Source of the DNA: Syntrophomonas zehnderi OL-4
GTDB lineage: Bacteria > Bacillota > Syntrophomonadia > Syntrophomonadales > Syntrophomonadaceae
Direction of reading: 5' to 3'
DNA length: 57,626 nucleotides
Assembly: GCF_000983115.1 (NCBI RefSeq)
Contig: NZ_CGIH01000047.1
Span: forward strand, 1-57,626
Positions 25,585-34,593 of the stretch are shown in pieces (the first letter of the stretch is position 1; each line of letters begins with the position of its first letter). Below the pieces are notes generated by a model, which did no database searches, was not told where the DNA came from, and saw only the letters and a program-made list of their open reading frames with translations. Made by a program: the position numbers and the translations under genes.

Positions 25585-26643
25585 ATGAGGCGTAGGAATG
25601 GGTATTTATTTTTAAAAGGAATTGTATTTATACAGCTTTTTTTATTGACAGTTGTTTTAGGACTTACCGTTGATCTAAATGGCGGCTTTTTAAATTCCTG
25701 GAGTAAGGCTCGACCTTTAAATCTGCTGCAGCCTTTGGGTATTATTAATATTAACGAAGATCAGGCGGAACAGCTTGTGCAGGAAAATAGTCTGCTTTTA
25801 ACTGGTAGTGCGGGGCTGATTAAACAGTTAGGATGGGTTGATCTGAGTTCCGATAATATGGCTCAAAACATGATCGGTTCGCAAATTCAGGTTCTGGCTT
25901 ATACCGGGTTGCAAGAAAAGAGCCAGGAATATGGAAATGAAGATCCCAGTAAAACCGAGGCTAATAATCCGGTCAGCCAAGATTTCGGACGGGATGGTAT
26001 CGAAACGGCAGATCCGGTTGATACGACCATTTTTAATGGTAAGACAATCTGCTTATACTGTACCCACAGCGCGGAAACCTATATTCCCGACAGCGGACAG
26101 GCACGTGTAGATGGCCAAAGGGGTCTGATAAACTCAGTTGCCCAAAAGATTGAGCAGGAACTTAAAGCTAAAGGTATAGATGCCCAGTATATAAACACCA
26201 TCCACGATTTTCCGGATTATAACAGTAGTTATACTAACTCGCGGGCTACTGTCAAGAAATTGCTGCAAGATAACAATAATATTATGGCGCTTCTTGATAT
26301 TCACCGGGACAGTATTCCTGGAGCAAGCACAGCCCCTACTATAGAAATTAAGGGTAAAAAATCTGCCCGCATATTGATTGTGGTAGGAACCGATGAAAGA
26401 AAACCACATCCTAACTGGAAAAAGAATTTTCGTTTTGCGCAAAATCTGTATGTGCAAGGTGAAAAAATGTATCCGGGTCTGATCAAAGGTATTACCACCA
26501 AAGCGGGAACCTACAACCAAGAATTTCATTCGAGCGCCTTGCTTTTGGAATTCGGTAGCGATTATAATACTCTGGAAGAGGCAAACTATGCGGCTCGCTT
26601 GTTTACCGAAGTTCTGATTCAGGTATTAAAGGAGGATTTTTAA
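25585..26643 (+). CDS. spoIIP: Stage II sporulation protein P, cell-wall hydrolase
   Basis: 352 residues from the ATG at 25585. A GTG at 25576 overlaps the GAGGTG site, so it is not favoured. An N-terminal membrane anchor (about 10-30) is followed by a low-complexity linker and then the amidase/endopeptidase domain. Key segments are LYCTHSAETYIPDSG, ALLDIHRDSIPG and SALLLEFGSDYNTLEEA, which hold the metal ligands and catalytic residues. With SpoIID and SpoIIM it thins septal peptidoglycan during forespore engulfment. Its presence marks a sporulating Firmicute. The usual neighbour gpr is absent upstream. Confidence 0.93.
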   Translation: MRRRNGYLFLKGIVFIQLFLLTVVLGLTVDLNGGFLNSWSKARPLNLLQPLGIININEDQAEQLVQENSLLLTGSAGLIKQLGWVDLSSDNMAQNMIGSQIQVLAYTGLQEKSQEYGNEDPSKTEANNPVSQDFGRDGIETADPVDTTIFNGKTICLYCTHSAETYIPDSGQARVDGQRGLINSVAQKIEQELKAKGIDAQYINTIHDFPDYNSSYTNSRATVKKLLQDNNNIMALLDIHRDSIPGASTAPTIEIKGKKSARILIVVGTDERKPHPNWKKNFRFAQNLYVQGEKMYPGLIKGITTKAGTYNQEFHSSALLLEFGSDYNTLEEANYAARLFTEVLIQVLKEDF

Positions 26644-26649
26644 GGCGCA

Positions 26650-26952
26650 ATGACGAGACTACTTCGGTCGGTTATGATACTTGTTATAATCATTCTGATA
26701 ATCGCGGGGTTGAACACGAGTAATCAGGGCAACAATATTTTGACCGCGGAGGCCCGCAAATCAGTTTTTAGTATCAAAATTGTGGACAAGAACCTTGAAG
26801 TTGTCGCTTTAGGTGAGGAATATACGTATTCCGGCCGGGAATTAATACAAGATAACCGGCAAGCCATATATAAAGCCCAAAAACTGCTGCACTCAATCAG
26901 CAACTACTTTAAAAGGATATGGACGATATTTAAAGTGCTGGTTTTGGAATAG
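26650..26952 (+). CDS. Small membrane-anchored protein after spoIIP
   Basis: 100 residues, not recognised. A basic start (MTRLLR) is followed by a strongly hydrophobic helix VMILVIIILIIAGL (about 8-21), then a polar exported region with VFSIKIVDKNLEVVALG. The gene begins 6 bp after the spoIIP stop and ends in a good terminator, so it is almost certainly co-expressed in the mother cell. A role in engulfment is inference from position. Confidence 0.6.
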   Translation: MTRLLRSVMILVIIILIIAGLNTSNQGNNILTAEARKSVFSIKIVDKNLEVVALGEEYTYSGRELIQDNRQAIYKAQKLLHSISNYFKRIWTIFKVLVLE

Positions 26953-26960
26953 AATCGCAA

Positions 26961-26987
26961 AAACGGGAGGTCTGCCTCCTGTTTTTT
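26961..26987 (+). terminator. Terminator of the spoIIP operon
   Basis: Stem ACGGGAGG with CCTCCTGT (one G-T pair), 4-nt loop, followed by TTTTTT. Confidence 0.85.
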
Positions 26988-27135
26988 AATTAGCGAGATA
27001 ATTTTAAACACTCAATAGACCAAAACTACACCGTGGGAACTGATTTTCGCGGCTCATTAGCATGGGGGTATTTAGACTACGCCATTGGGAAAAAACAGTA
27101 ATACCCGACAACTAACTAAATAAAAAAATGAAATT

Positions 27136-27166
27136 TTGTGTCAACCGGGTAATCGGCGTCTATAAT
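27136..27166 (+). promoter_or_regulatory. SigA-type promoter of mnmA
   Basis: Perfect TATAAT at 27161-27166. The -35 is ambiguous: TTGTGT with a 19-bp spacer or TGTCAA with 16. It lies 55 bp before the start. Confidence 0.5.
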
Positions 27167-27220
27167 AAAACCTAACGGCGCACTGGCGGTTTGATATACA
27201 AGATGATGAGGTGATAGGTG

Positions 27221-28279
27221 ATGGAGAGAAACAAAGTATTGGTTGCGATGAGTGGCGGAGTGGATAGTTCGGTAGCTGTTAAACTACTGCTTGATGCCGG
27301 ATATGACGTAAGCGGCGCAACATTGCAGCTAATGCCTGATGATAATCTTAAATCCAAAGCTTTTTCTGCAGTAGAGGATGCACGCCGGGTTGCGCAACAA
27401 CTAGGTATCAAGCACTATGTTTTCAATTTCCAGGAACGTTTTGAAAAAAAGGTTATTGACTATTTTTGCGCTGAGTATTTGACGGGACGAACACCCAATC
27501 CTTGTATAGCCTGTAACCGATTTATTAAATTCGGCGATCTTTTGCAGCAGGCATTATCTATGGGAATGGATTATTTGGCAACCGGTCATTATGCCCGCGT
27601 AGAATATGAAAAGGAGCGGCAGCGTTATGTACTTTACAGAGGCCGGGATCGCCGCAAGGATCAAAGCTATGTCCTGTATAATCTTAAACAAGATCAATTG
27701 GCCCATGTGCTATTTCCTTTGGAGGGGTACGAAAAATCTCAGATTAGGCATGTGGCTGATGAATTGAATCTGCCGGTAGCCCAAAAACCTGAGAGTCAGG
27801 AGATTTGCTTTGTGGAAGATGATGACTATATTAGGTTTCTTCGCCAGCGCAAGCCCGGCTCAATCCTGCCTGGGCCAATATTAAGTACCCATGGGGAAGT
27901 GCTGGGCTATCATGAGGGGATTGCCCATTATACCATAGGTCAGCGCCGCGGTTTAGGCTTGGCCAGGGGCTATCCCATCTATGTTGTAGCCCTGGATGCC
28001 GAGCGCAATGCGGTAATAGTTGGTGACCAGGATGACGTTTTTTCCCGGGGATGTACCGCCAGCAATGTTAATTGGGTTGCTTTTGACAGACTTGAGGAAG
28101 AACTCGAGGTAGAAGCCCAGATCAGATATACGGCCCAACCGGTGCCGGCAGTCGTGCGCAGCGAAACCAACGGAAATGTGCGGGTGGATTTTAAAGAACC
28201 GGTTCGAGCTTTGACACCCGGACAATCCGTAGTGTTTTACAAAGACGCTATGGTTTTAGGCGGAGGAATCATCGAATAG
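27221..28279 (+). CDS. mnmA: tRNA-specific 2-thiouridylase
   Basis: 352 residues. The PP-loop SGGVDSSVA (about 11-19) binds ATP. The catalytic cysteines are in TPNPCIACNRFIKF (about 96-109) and the SQEICFVEDDDY segment near residue 200. The C-terminal domain ends in VVFYKDAMVLGGGII. It makes the s2U34 modification in Lys, Glu and Gln tRNAs, taking sulfur from a cysteine desulfurase that is not encoded here. ATG 27221 fits GAGGTG better than the GTG three bases earlier. Confidence 0.95.
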   Translation: MERNKVLVAMSGGVDSSVAVKLLLDAGYDVSGATLQLMPDDNLKSKAFSAVEDARRVAQQLGIKHYVFNFQERFEKKVIDYFCAEYLTGRTPNPCIACNRFIKFGDLLQQALSMGMDYLATGHYARVEYEKERQRYVLYRGRDRRKDQSYVLYNLKQDQLAHVLFPLEGYEKSQIRHVADELNLPVAQKPESQEICFVEDDDYIRFLRQRKPGSILPGPILSTHGEVLGYHEGIAHYTIGQRRGLGLARGYPIYVVALDAERNAVIVGDQDDVFSRGCTASNVNWVAFDRLEEELEVEAQIRYTAQPVPAVVRSETNGNVRVDFKEPVRALTPGQSVVFYKDAMVLGGGIIE

Positions 28280-28389
28280 GGGAGGCGCAAAAAGTTTGTA
28301 GAAAGCACATCAGACTGCCGCTGCTTTCTTATCATATCTTGACTGCGGAGATCATAGATTGTGGTAAGCCCTTAGAAAGGAGATGCGGT

Positions 28390-29169
28390 ATGTTTAAAAA
28401 ACCGGTCGTTTTAACCCTGGCCATTATTTTTTTGATGGTTTTTACCTCCGCAGCTCTGGCAGTGCCGGTGGGAGTGATTATAGAAGGCCCCCAGGACGAG
28501 TATCCTCGATATCTGGAATTAAAGATACCGGCCAGTATTGAAAACGGACATACCCTAATCCCTTTGCGCACCGTTGCTGAAACACTTGGTTTTAAGGTAA
28601 AATGGCACGCCGACAGCCGTAAAATAATAGTTCATGGAAACCAGCAGGTGATTGAAATGCAGATCGGCAATAACCAAGCATTGGTAAACGGTGATTCCAT
28701 TAAAATTGACCCGGCTCCTTATTTGTTGATGAATACAACCATTGTACCGCTGCGCTTTTTGGCAGAAAGCCTGGGTTATTCAGTTGCCTACAGTGATTTT
28801 TGGCATGAAAAACAGGTTGATGTTTATATTACGCCTTATACATTAATTTCCGATGCAGAAATTGCTCAAATAAACCAAACCAATTTTAAAGAAATACCCT
28901 GCGTAGAACCCGCCCCCGGAGGCAATACTTACTATATACTTAAAAAAAGCGGCATAACCCCAGGGGGAATCCGCCTAGGAGCATCAATACAGGAAGTTTT
29001 GAAAGTATACGGCGTTCCTCGTGCCCCGCAAAGATCATGGCAATATGCCCGGGATTGGTCGGGTGTACTAAACTACTGGGGTACATTCATTCCCCAAAGC
29101 GGCAGCGGAACCTGGATCGATTTTGAATTCCGAAAAGGACGCCTGGTGAATATGAGTATTAACCGGTAG
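28390..29169 (+). CDS. Secreted protein with copper-amine-oxidase-N-like stalk domain
   Basis: 259 residues from the ATG at 28390 (AAAGGAG site). A signal peptide VVLTLAIIFLMVFTSAALA is followed by two copies of the CuAmine_oxidaseN1-type beta motif: IPLRTVAETLGFKVKWHADS with KIIVHG, and VPLRFLAESLGYSVAYSDFW. This domain is a wall- or matrix-associated module in Clostridia and has no amine-oxidase activity. The C-terminal part (GIRLGASIQEVLKVYGVP, then RLVNMSINR) resembles small NTF2/DUF-type tails. The ligand is unknown. Confidence 0.75.
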   Translation: MFKKPVVLTLAIIFLMVFTSAALAVPVGVIIEGPQDEYPRYLELKIPASIENGHTLIPLRTVAETLGFKVKWHADSRKIIVHGNQQVIEMQIGNNQALVNGDSIKIDPAPYLLMNTTIVPLRFLAESLGYSVAYSDFWHEKQVDVYITPYTLISDAEIAQINQTNFKEIPCVEPAPGGNTYYILKKSGITPGGIRLGASIQEVLKVYGVPRAPQRSWQYARDWSGVLNYWGTFIPQSGSGTWIDFEFRKGRLVNMSINR

Positions 29170-29279
29170 GTTTACGTATAAAAAATGATACAGACAACTT
29201 AGATAGGTGTGGATTTGCTCCTCCAACCATATAGGAGCGGGGATTTGGCGGTTAAAGATTTTATTATCTATCATTTTAC

Positions 29280-29308
29280 TTGACGGACTCTCCGGGATGT
29301 CTTATGAT
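29280..29308 (+). promoter_or_regulatory. SigA-type promoter of the saccharopine-dehydrogenase-like gene
   Basis: TTGACG (29280-29285), 17-bp spacer, TATGAT (29303-29308). This gives an untranslated leader of about 225 nt. It contains a small GTATG/CATAC hairpin and an AT-rich hairpin near 29448-29474. No known riboswitch was recognised. Apart from this, the 29170-29541 gap holds nothing. Confidence 0.55.
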
Positions 29309-29541
29309 GGTCTTAGACAGGATTCGACAACACAAACACATATAATTGGTTAATTTCGATTGGGTCAGGGGTATGCAGGCAACATACTGCTGACAATTTT
29401 TATACCTCAATTTGTGAAAAAAATATCAAGCATAGCTTAAAGCAGCATATTTTTTTCCTTTGAGGGGAAAAATATCTGGACTTAGTCTCAAGGCCACAAT
29501 TATGTTAGTTTCAAAAATAAACATAAAGGAGCTGGATAGTT

Positions 29542-30792
29542 ATGCGTATTGTAATTATTGGCGGAGCTGGGGAAATGGGTTCGGTTGCGGTCGAATACTT
29601 AGCCACAAGACCTGAGTGCAGTGAAATCGTAATTGCTGATTACAACTACGATGCGGCCGTCCAACTTAAAGATCAATTGGCTAACCCCAAAATAACGGCA
29701 GCCCAGGTTGATGTGACTGACCGGCCTAAGCTATTGGAAGTAATCAAAGGGGCTTCTGTAGTGATGAACTTTGCCGGGCCTTTTTACAGATTGGCGCATT
29801 ATGTTGTCGAAGCAGCTATCGAAGCTAAAGTTAATTATGTGGATGTTTGTGATGACTATGATGCCACCCGAAAACTCCTTGGATATGATAAGGCCGCTAA
29901 GGAAGCAGGTGTTAGCATCCTTATCTGCACAGGCGCTTCACCTGGAATTACTAATCTGTTTGCCCGTATCGGTTCTGATTGGCTCGATGAAGTAGAAGAA
30001 ATCCATACCGCTTGGGCAACGGGAGATACGGGAGATGGACAGGGAGAAGGGTCGGAAGAAGGGGCGGCTGTCTTGCTGCACTTGCTGCATGCCTGTGCGG
30101 GAACCGTGCCATCCTTCCAGAACTCCGAATTTGTAGAAGTCAGACCTATGAATGATGCCGGGGAATTAACGGTGACATTTCCCGACCCATTAGGAAAAGT
30201 AACGTTTTACGATATCGGTCACCCCGAACCTATGACTATCCCATACTTTATCAACGGGGTCAAAACAGTTACCAATAAAGGTTCAGTCATGTCCTATACC
30301 AAACTGATTAAGAATATAGTAGATCTGGAATTATGGAGGGAAGAACCAGTTAAAATCGGCAACGCATCGGTATCTCCGGCCGATTTTATCGTAGCATTTC
30401 TGATGCAGAATCAACATCTGATGCAGTTTGAAGCCCCAATCGGTGCGGGCGGGATGTATGTCTCGGTAAAAGGCACCAAAAACGGCGCACCTAAAAAATT
30501 TGAGCTCATGAGAATCAGCTCCCAATCAATGGGCGAATCAACTGCTATCCCTACCGCGGCCGGCGCATTGTTACTCGGCGCAGGCAAAATCACTCAAAAG
30601 GGAGTTATTGCCCCGGAATGTATAGAACCGGCTCTGTTTATTGAAGAACTGGCGAAAAGGCCGGATCCTCCCACCCAGTACAACAGCGGCTTGATTATTA
30701 GGGAGGTTTTAGAAAACGGTGAATTAAAAGTAATCAGCTCAGGTAAACCAATGATTGAACTGTTGGATGTAATAAAATCCAGAGACTTATAA
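29542..30792 (+). CDS. Saccharopine dehydrogenase-family NAD(P) oxidoreductase
   Basis: 416 residues. N-terminal Rossmann motif IIGGAGEMGSVAVEYL (4-19), adenine-ribose acidic residue in VIADYNYDAA, and a MNFAGPFY segment typical of the saccharopine dehydrogenase (LYS9-like) family. The central CTGASPGITNLFARIG is also family-typical. Many bacterial members act on other amino acid or polyamine imines, or on lipids, so the substrate cannot be named. It is monocistronic between its promoter and a strong terminator at 30811-30845. Confidence 0.75.
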   Translation: MRIVIIGGAGEMGSVAVEYLATRPECSEIVIADYNYDAAVQLKDQLANPKITAAQVDVTDRPKLLEVIKGASVVMNFAGPFYRLAHYVVEAAIEAKVNYVDVCDDYDATRKLLGYDKAAKEAGVSILICTGASPGITNLFARIGSDWLDEVEEIHTAWATGDTGDGQGEGSEEGAAVLLHLLHACAGTVPSFQNSEFVEVRPMNDAGELTVTFPDPLGKVTFYDIGHPEPMTIPYFINGVKTVTNKGSVMSYTKLIKNIVDLELWREEPVKIGNASVSPADFIVAFLMQNQHLMQFEAPIGAGGMYVSVKGTKNGAPKKFELMRISSQSMGESTAIPTAAGALLLGAGKITQKGVIAPECIEPALFIEELAKRPDPPTQYNSGLIIREVLENGELKVISSGKPMIELLDVIKSRDL

Positions 30793-30810
30793 AATAGAAT
30801 TAACTTAGTA

Positions 30811-30845
30811 AAATGGGAAAAGCTAATATTAAGCTTTTCCCATTT
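30811..30845 (+). terminator. Terminator of the saccharopine-dehydrogenase-like gene
   Basis: Perfect 14-bp stem AAATGGGAAAAGCT (30811-30824) with AGCTTTTCCCATTT (30832-30845). It can act in both directions. Confidence 0.8.
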
Positions 30846-30920
30846 ACTTATTGAAGTCAAAATTTGTCTACTTAGAGCTAAAAATATCTTGAAAAAAATG
30901 TTTAGGTTAAGTTATGGTTG

Positions 30921-30968
30921 TGTTATAATGTAACCAATAAAATAATACTAATACGTAATATTGGTATT
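30921..30968 (+). promoter_or_regulatory. Extended -10 promoter and 25-bp palindromic operator of the fix cluster
   Basis: TGTTATAAT at 30921-30929 is an extended -10 with a perfect TATAAT; the -35 is poor. At 30944-30968, across the predicted early transcript, lies a dyad: AATACTAATA, a 5-nt centre, then TATTGGTATT (nine of ten arm positions pair). The position over or just past +1 is that of a repressor site, as for TetR-type fatty-acid regulators. No regulator gene is adjacent. Confidence 0.6.
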
Positions 30969-31012
30969 CATAAATTTGACCTGACTAAAGTTAGAAAGGA
31001 GCGATTAGGCAG

Positions 31013-32152
31013 ATGGATTTTGGATTCACTAAAGAGGAAGCGCTGTTACAAAAAATGGCCCGGGAGTTTGCCGAAAAGCATATTGAACCCCTGGCAGAAA
31101 AAATTGATCAGGAAAACGAGGTGCCCAAAGAGATTTTGGAAGGTTTGGCGGAACTGGAACTGTTCGGGGTGCCTTTCCCTGAGAAGTATGGAGGAGCGGA
31201 CGGAGGATATGCAGGCTATGTTTTGGCCGTAGAGCAGATTGCCCGTTGTTCGTCCGGGGTCGGAATGATTATGTCAGCCCACACCTTGTCGGTAGGGGCC
31301 ATAGGCGTATTTGGAACAGAAGATCAAAAGAAAAAATATATGCCCCCTTGTTGTCAAGGTAAACAGATAGCTTCATTTGCATTTACCGAGCCTGGAACCG
31401 GTTCTGATCCCAAACAAATTACTTCTACAGCGGTAAAAGACGGTGATTCCTATATTTTGAATGGAACTAAACGTTTTATATCTAATGCCAACTTCCCGGG
31501 GCCGATTGTAATTTTTGCCCGGGAATCTGAGTCCAATGAAATTACGGCTTTTATCGTTGATAAATTCTGTGAAGGCTATTCCATCTCCGAGCCTTGGAAA
31601 AAGATGGGCATGCATGGCGGGCCTTTGTTGGATGTATATCTGAAAGATGTCCGCGTCCCGGCTGAGAATGTACTCGGTCAGATTGGCCAGGGTTATCCTA
31701 TTCTCCAGATGGGTATCTCTTTTGGCAAAGTAGGCGTAAGCTCATGTGCTTTAGGCGGAATGCTGGCAGCTTACGAAGAAGCCTTAAAATACGCCAAGGA
31801 GAAAACCCACCGCGGTGCACCCATTGCAAAATTCCAGGCTATTCAGCTAAGAATAGCAGATCTGGCTATGAAATACGAAGCTTCCCGCTGGTTGACCTAT
31901 CGTCTGGGCTATCTGGCCGATAACGTAAAGAACCCAGCGGTATTTGCTAAAGAAGCGGCTTTGACCAAAACAGTAGTTTGCGAAAATTCGGCGGATGTGG
32001 CCCGTATATCCCTGGATGTGCATGGTTCATATGGTGCCATGGAAGACTACAAGATATCCCGGCTGTATCGCGATGCCATCATGGGTCCTCAGATTGAAGG
32101 GGTTACAGATATGCAGAAGATGATTATCAGCGGGGTGATTTTGAAGGGTTAA
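31013..32152 (+). CDS. Acyl-CoA dehydrogenase (CaiA-like)
   Basis: 379 residues. FAD/substrate segments are SFAFTEPGTGSDPKQITS (about 121-138) and FISNANFPGPIVIFARES. The base-containing loop reads QIEGVTDMQ instead of YEGTSEIQ and keeps the Glu. The order acyl-CoA dehydrogenase, fixC, fixX, etfB, etfA resembles carnitine-type cai/fix loci and butyrate-oxidation loci. It probably passes electrons to the Etf encoded downstream. Its AAAGGAG site is 11 bp from the ATG. A terminator follows it, so its mRNA may exceed that of the fix genes. Confidence 0.9.
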   Translation: MDFGFTKEEALLQKMAREFAEKHIEPLAEKIDQENEVPKEILEGLAELELFGVPFPEKYGGADGGYAGYVLAVEQIARCSSGVGMIMSAHTLSVGAIGVFGTEDQKKKYMPPCCQGKQIASFAFTEPGTGSDPKQITSTAVKDGDSYILNGTKRFISNANFPGPIVIFARESESNEITAFIVDKFCEGYSISEPWKKMGMHGGPLLDVYLKDVRVPAENVLGQIGQGYPILQMGISFGKVGVSSCALGGMLAAYEEALKYAKEKTHRGAPIAKFQAIQLRIADLAMKYEASRWLTYRLGYLADNVKNPAVFAKEAALTKTVVCENSADVARISLDVHGSYGAMEDYKISRLYRDAIMGPQIEGVTDMQKMIISGVILKG

Positions 32153-32166
32153 GGTTAAAATAATAT

Positions 32167-32193
32167 AGGAACCCGTAAAGGGTTCCTTTTTTA
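32167..32193 (+). terminator. Intrinsic terminator between the acyl-CoA dehydrogenase and fixC
   Basis: Stem AGGAACCC (32167-32174) with GGGTTCCT (32180-32187), 5-nt loop, followed by TTTTTT. It lies inside the cluster, 15 bp after the dehydrogenase stop, and should reduce transcription into fixC. Confidence 0.8.
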
Positions 32194-32234
32194 AAAACCA
32201 TCTGCCATATGCCATATAGAAAGGTGTGCCGAGG

Positions 32235-33521
32235 ATGGAAAAAGATTTTGATGCCATTGTAGTTGGCGGAGGATTGGCGGGGTTAGCCGCCGCTTATACC
32301 ATAGCCGATGCCGGATTGGAAGTACTGCTTTTAGAGAGAGGCGACTATTCGGGAGCCAAAAATGTAACCGGCGGTCGCCTGTATTTGAACCCGGTGCGGG
32401 AAATGTTTCCAGATTTATGGGAAAAAGCTCCCTTGGAGAGATTTATTGCCCATGAAGAATTAAGCATTATGGATAAGGAACGCAGTATTACCGTGCGCTA
32501 TGATGGTGCTGAGTTGGTTCAGGCACCATACCAGAGCTATAGTATATTAAGGGGAAAATTTGACCGCTGGTTTGCCAAACAGGCTGAAAAAAAAGGCGTA
32601 GCTATTGTCAACAAGAACCGGGTCGATGATTTGATTATTGAAAACGGAAAAGTTGAAGGGGTACGGGCCGGAGGTGAAGATCTGACCGCCCATGTTGTTG
32701 TTGCTTGCGATGGGGTTTTGTCTTTGTTGGCTGAAAAGGCCGGCTTGCGCAAACCGGGTGTGCCCCAGGATCATGCGGTGGGATTTAAGGAAATAATTGA
32801 GCTGGATCGCACCACTATTGAAGACCGCTTTAACCTGGAAGGGGATGAAGGAGCGGCTCGCCTTTTCATGGGAGAGGTGACCCGGGGTAAATTCGGCGGA
32901 GGATTCCTGTATACCAATAAAGAGAGCGTCAGCCTAGGTATCGTGGTGGGTATTAAAGATTTAATGGAAGAACCCATGGTACAAGCCCCTGACTTACTAG
33001 ATGCTTTTAAACTCAGGCCGGAAATAGCCCGTCTCATCAAAGGGGGCGAAACGAGCGAATATTCAGCCCATGTAATCCCTGAAGGAGGTTACAACAGCCT
33101 AAGCAAACTTTACGGATCGGGTATTCTCTTGGCTGGAGATGCGGCCGGTTTTTCGATGAATATCGGGGTTACCGTGCGGGGGATGGAATATGCCCTGGCT
33201 TCAGGCTATTATGCTGCCCAGGCAGTTATAAAGGCTAAGGAAGCCGATAACTTCGAGTCAGAAACCCTGGCGGTTTATGAAAAACTGCTTAATGAAAGTT
33301 TTGTAATGACTGACTTCAAGAATTTTAAGGATGCTCCCCGGGTAATGGAGAATCCTCGCTTCTTCCAGCATTATCCGCAGCTGGCTGGCAACGTGATGAA
33401 AGATCTTTATGAGGTTCCGGCTGGTTCTAAGGCTAGGATTTATCCGACTGTCAAAAAGTATTTGACCTTCGGTGAAATGTGGGCCATGTTCAAGGACTTC
33501 AGGGGGGTAAAGAAAATATGA
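32235..33521 (+). CDS. fixC: FixC-type electron-transfer flavoprotein dehydrogenase
   Basis: 428 residues from the ATG at 32235 (AAAGGTG site). FAD motif VGGGLAGLAAAYTIADAG (10-27), then LLLERGDYSGAKNVTGGRLY and the C-terminal GSGILLAGDAAGFSMN. This is the flavoprotein half of an ETF:quinone oxidoreductase, with the Fe-S half supplied by FixX. In FixABCX complexes it takes electrons from EtfAB and reduces quinone while ferredoxin is reduced elsewhere (electron bifurcation). Its stop overlaps the fixX start in an ATGA. Confidence 0.9.
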   Translation: MEKDFDAIVVGGGLAGLAAAYTIADAGLEVLLLERGDYSGAKNVTGGRLYLNPVREMFPDLWEKAPLERFIAHEELSIMDKERSITVRYDGAELVQAPYQSYSILRGKFDRWFAKQAEKKGVAIVNKNRVDDLIIENGKVEGVRAGGEDLTAHVVVACDGVLSLLAEKAGLRKPGVPQDHAVGFKEIIELDRTTIEDRFNLEGDEGAARLFMGEVTRGKFGGGFLYTNKESVSLGIVVGIKDLMEEPMVQAPDLLDAFKLRPEIARLIKGGETSEYSAHVIPEGGYNSLSKLYGSGILLAGDAAGFSMNIGVTVRGMEYALASGYYAAQAVIKAKEADNFESETLAVYEKLLNESFVMTDFKNFKDAPRVMENPRFFQHYPQLAGNVMKDLYEVPAGSKARIYPTVKKYLTFGEMWAMFKDFRGVKKI

Positions 33522-33802
33522 GTGAACTAATGGGATTAAAAGCCAAACTAGGCTTGGATGTTTTTAAACATGATAAGGAAGCTCACATTAAGATTAAGCC
33601 AGGCATGGAAAAAGACCCCCGCTTAAAAAGAGCGGTTTGGGTATGCCCGGCCGGCTTATACAGCGAGAATGATCAGGGTGAAGTGGAGCTTACCATAGAT
33701 GGTTGTCTGGAATGCGGAACCTGTAGGATAGCCTGCGGGATAGAGGTTTTGGAATGGAATTATCCCAACGGCGGCTGCGGCGTTCAGTTTCGCTTTGGTT
33801 AA
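33518..33802 (+). CDS. fixX: FixX ferredoxin-like protein
   Basis: 94 residues from the ATG at 33518. Cysteines C63-x2-C66-x2-C69-x3-C73 bind a [4Fe-4S] cluster, and C43 in WVCPAGLY is the additional conserved FixX cysteine. It starts within the fixC stop codon, so the two are translationally coupled. The protein forms the Fe-S part of the FixC-FixX quinone-reducing module. Confidence 0.9.
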   Translation: MSELMGLKAKLGLDVFKHDKEAHIKIKPGMEKDPRLKRAVWVCPAGLYSENDQGEVELTIDGCLECGTCRIACGIEVLEWNYPNGGCGVQFRFG

Positions 33803-33836
33803 ATTCCTATTTAAATAATTTTTAAGGAGGGATGGC

Positions 33837-34589
33837 ATGAATATAGTTGTAGCCATGAAGCAGATACCAGATTTGCAGCAGGTGAGGATTCGTAATCGGC
33901 AGCCGGTATTCGAAGATGTGCCCTATACCCTGGGCAACATAGATAAGAATGCCCTGGAGGCAGGTGTCGCTTTAAAAGAAGCCCTTGATGCCAAATTGAT
34001 TGTAGTATCAGCAGGCAATGAGGAACTGGAAGATACGATAAAAGAGGCTCTGGCCGCAGGTGCCGATGAAGCCTATTTGGTGATTGACGATTCTTTGGAC
34101 AATATTGCCAGCGATACCAGTGCCACACTTATTGCCGCTGCCATTAAGAAAATAGATGATGTCGGGATAATTCTTTTCGGTGAAGGCAGCGGGGACAACT
34201 ATTCCGGACAGGTAGCGTCCCGGGTAGCTGAGATCCTGGAACTGCCGGAAGTAGGTTATGCCAAAGAAATTGAATTAAATGGCCAATCACTGCGGGTTAC
34301 CCGTTCACTGGAAGAAAGTGAAGAATTGGTCGAAGTGGAACTGCCGACTGTTATCACCGTAGTATCGGAAATTAATGAAGCCCGTATTCCGGCTGTAACC
34401 CAGATTCTTAAAGCCGGGAAAAAACCAAAAGAGGTAGTATCTCCCCATGAGTTGGAAATTGCAATTGGCTCAGTTCAGGTTACTACCTTAAGCAACCTGG
34501 CACCGGAAACCGATCGCAAGCAAATCGTGGTCAAGTCGGTTGATGAACTGGTCAAGGCCCTCACCACTGAAGGCCTAATCGGGAGGTGA
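33837..34589 (+). CDS. etfB: Electron-transfer flavoprotein beta subunit (FixA type)
   Basis: 250 residues. Begins NIVVAMKQIPDLQQVRI, followed by the nucleotide-binding segment GNIDKNALEAGVALKEA and the GEGSGDNYSGQVASRVAEIL loop. The ending with VKSVDELVKAL is typical. The beta subunit binds AMP, or a second FAD when bifurcating. AAGGAGGG site. The etfA gene follows after 4 bp. Whether it belongs to the bifurcating group cannot be decided by eye. Confidence 0.9.
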   Translation: MNIVVAMKQIPDLQQVRIRNRQPVFEDVPYTLGNIDKNALEAGVALKEALDAKLIVVSAGNEELEDTIKEALAAGADEAYLVIDDSLDNIASDTSATLIAAAIKKIDDVGIILFGEGSGDNYSGQVASRVAEILELPEVGYAKEIELNGQSLRVTRSLEESEELVEVELPTVITVVSEINEARIPAVTQILKAGKKPKEVVSPHELEIAIGSVQVTTLSNLAPETDRKQIVVKSVDELVKALTTEGLIGR

Positions 34590-34593
34590 TAAT

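Noticed and set aside
29371-29388. Possible sigma54 promoter before the saccharopine-dehydrogenase-like gene
   Set aside because: The GG-to-GC distance is 11, or 10 only with a non-T start, and the -12 reads TATGC instead of TTGC. A good SigA promoter lies upstream.
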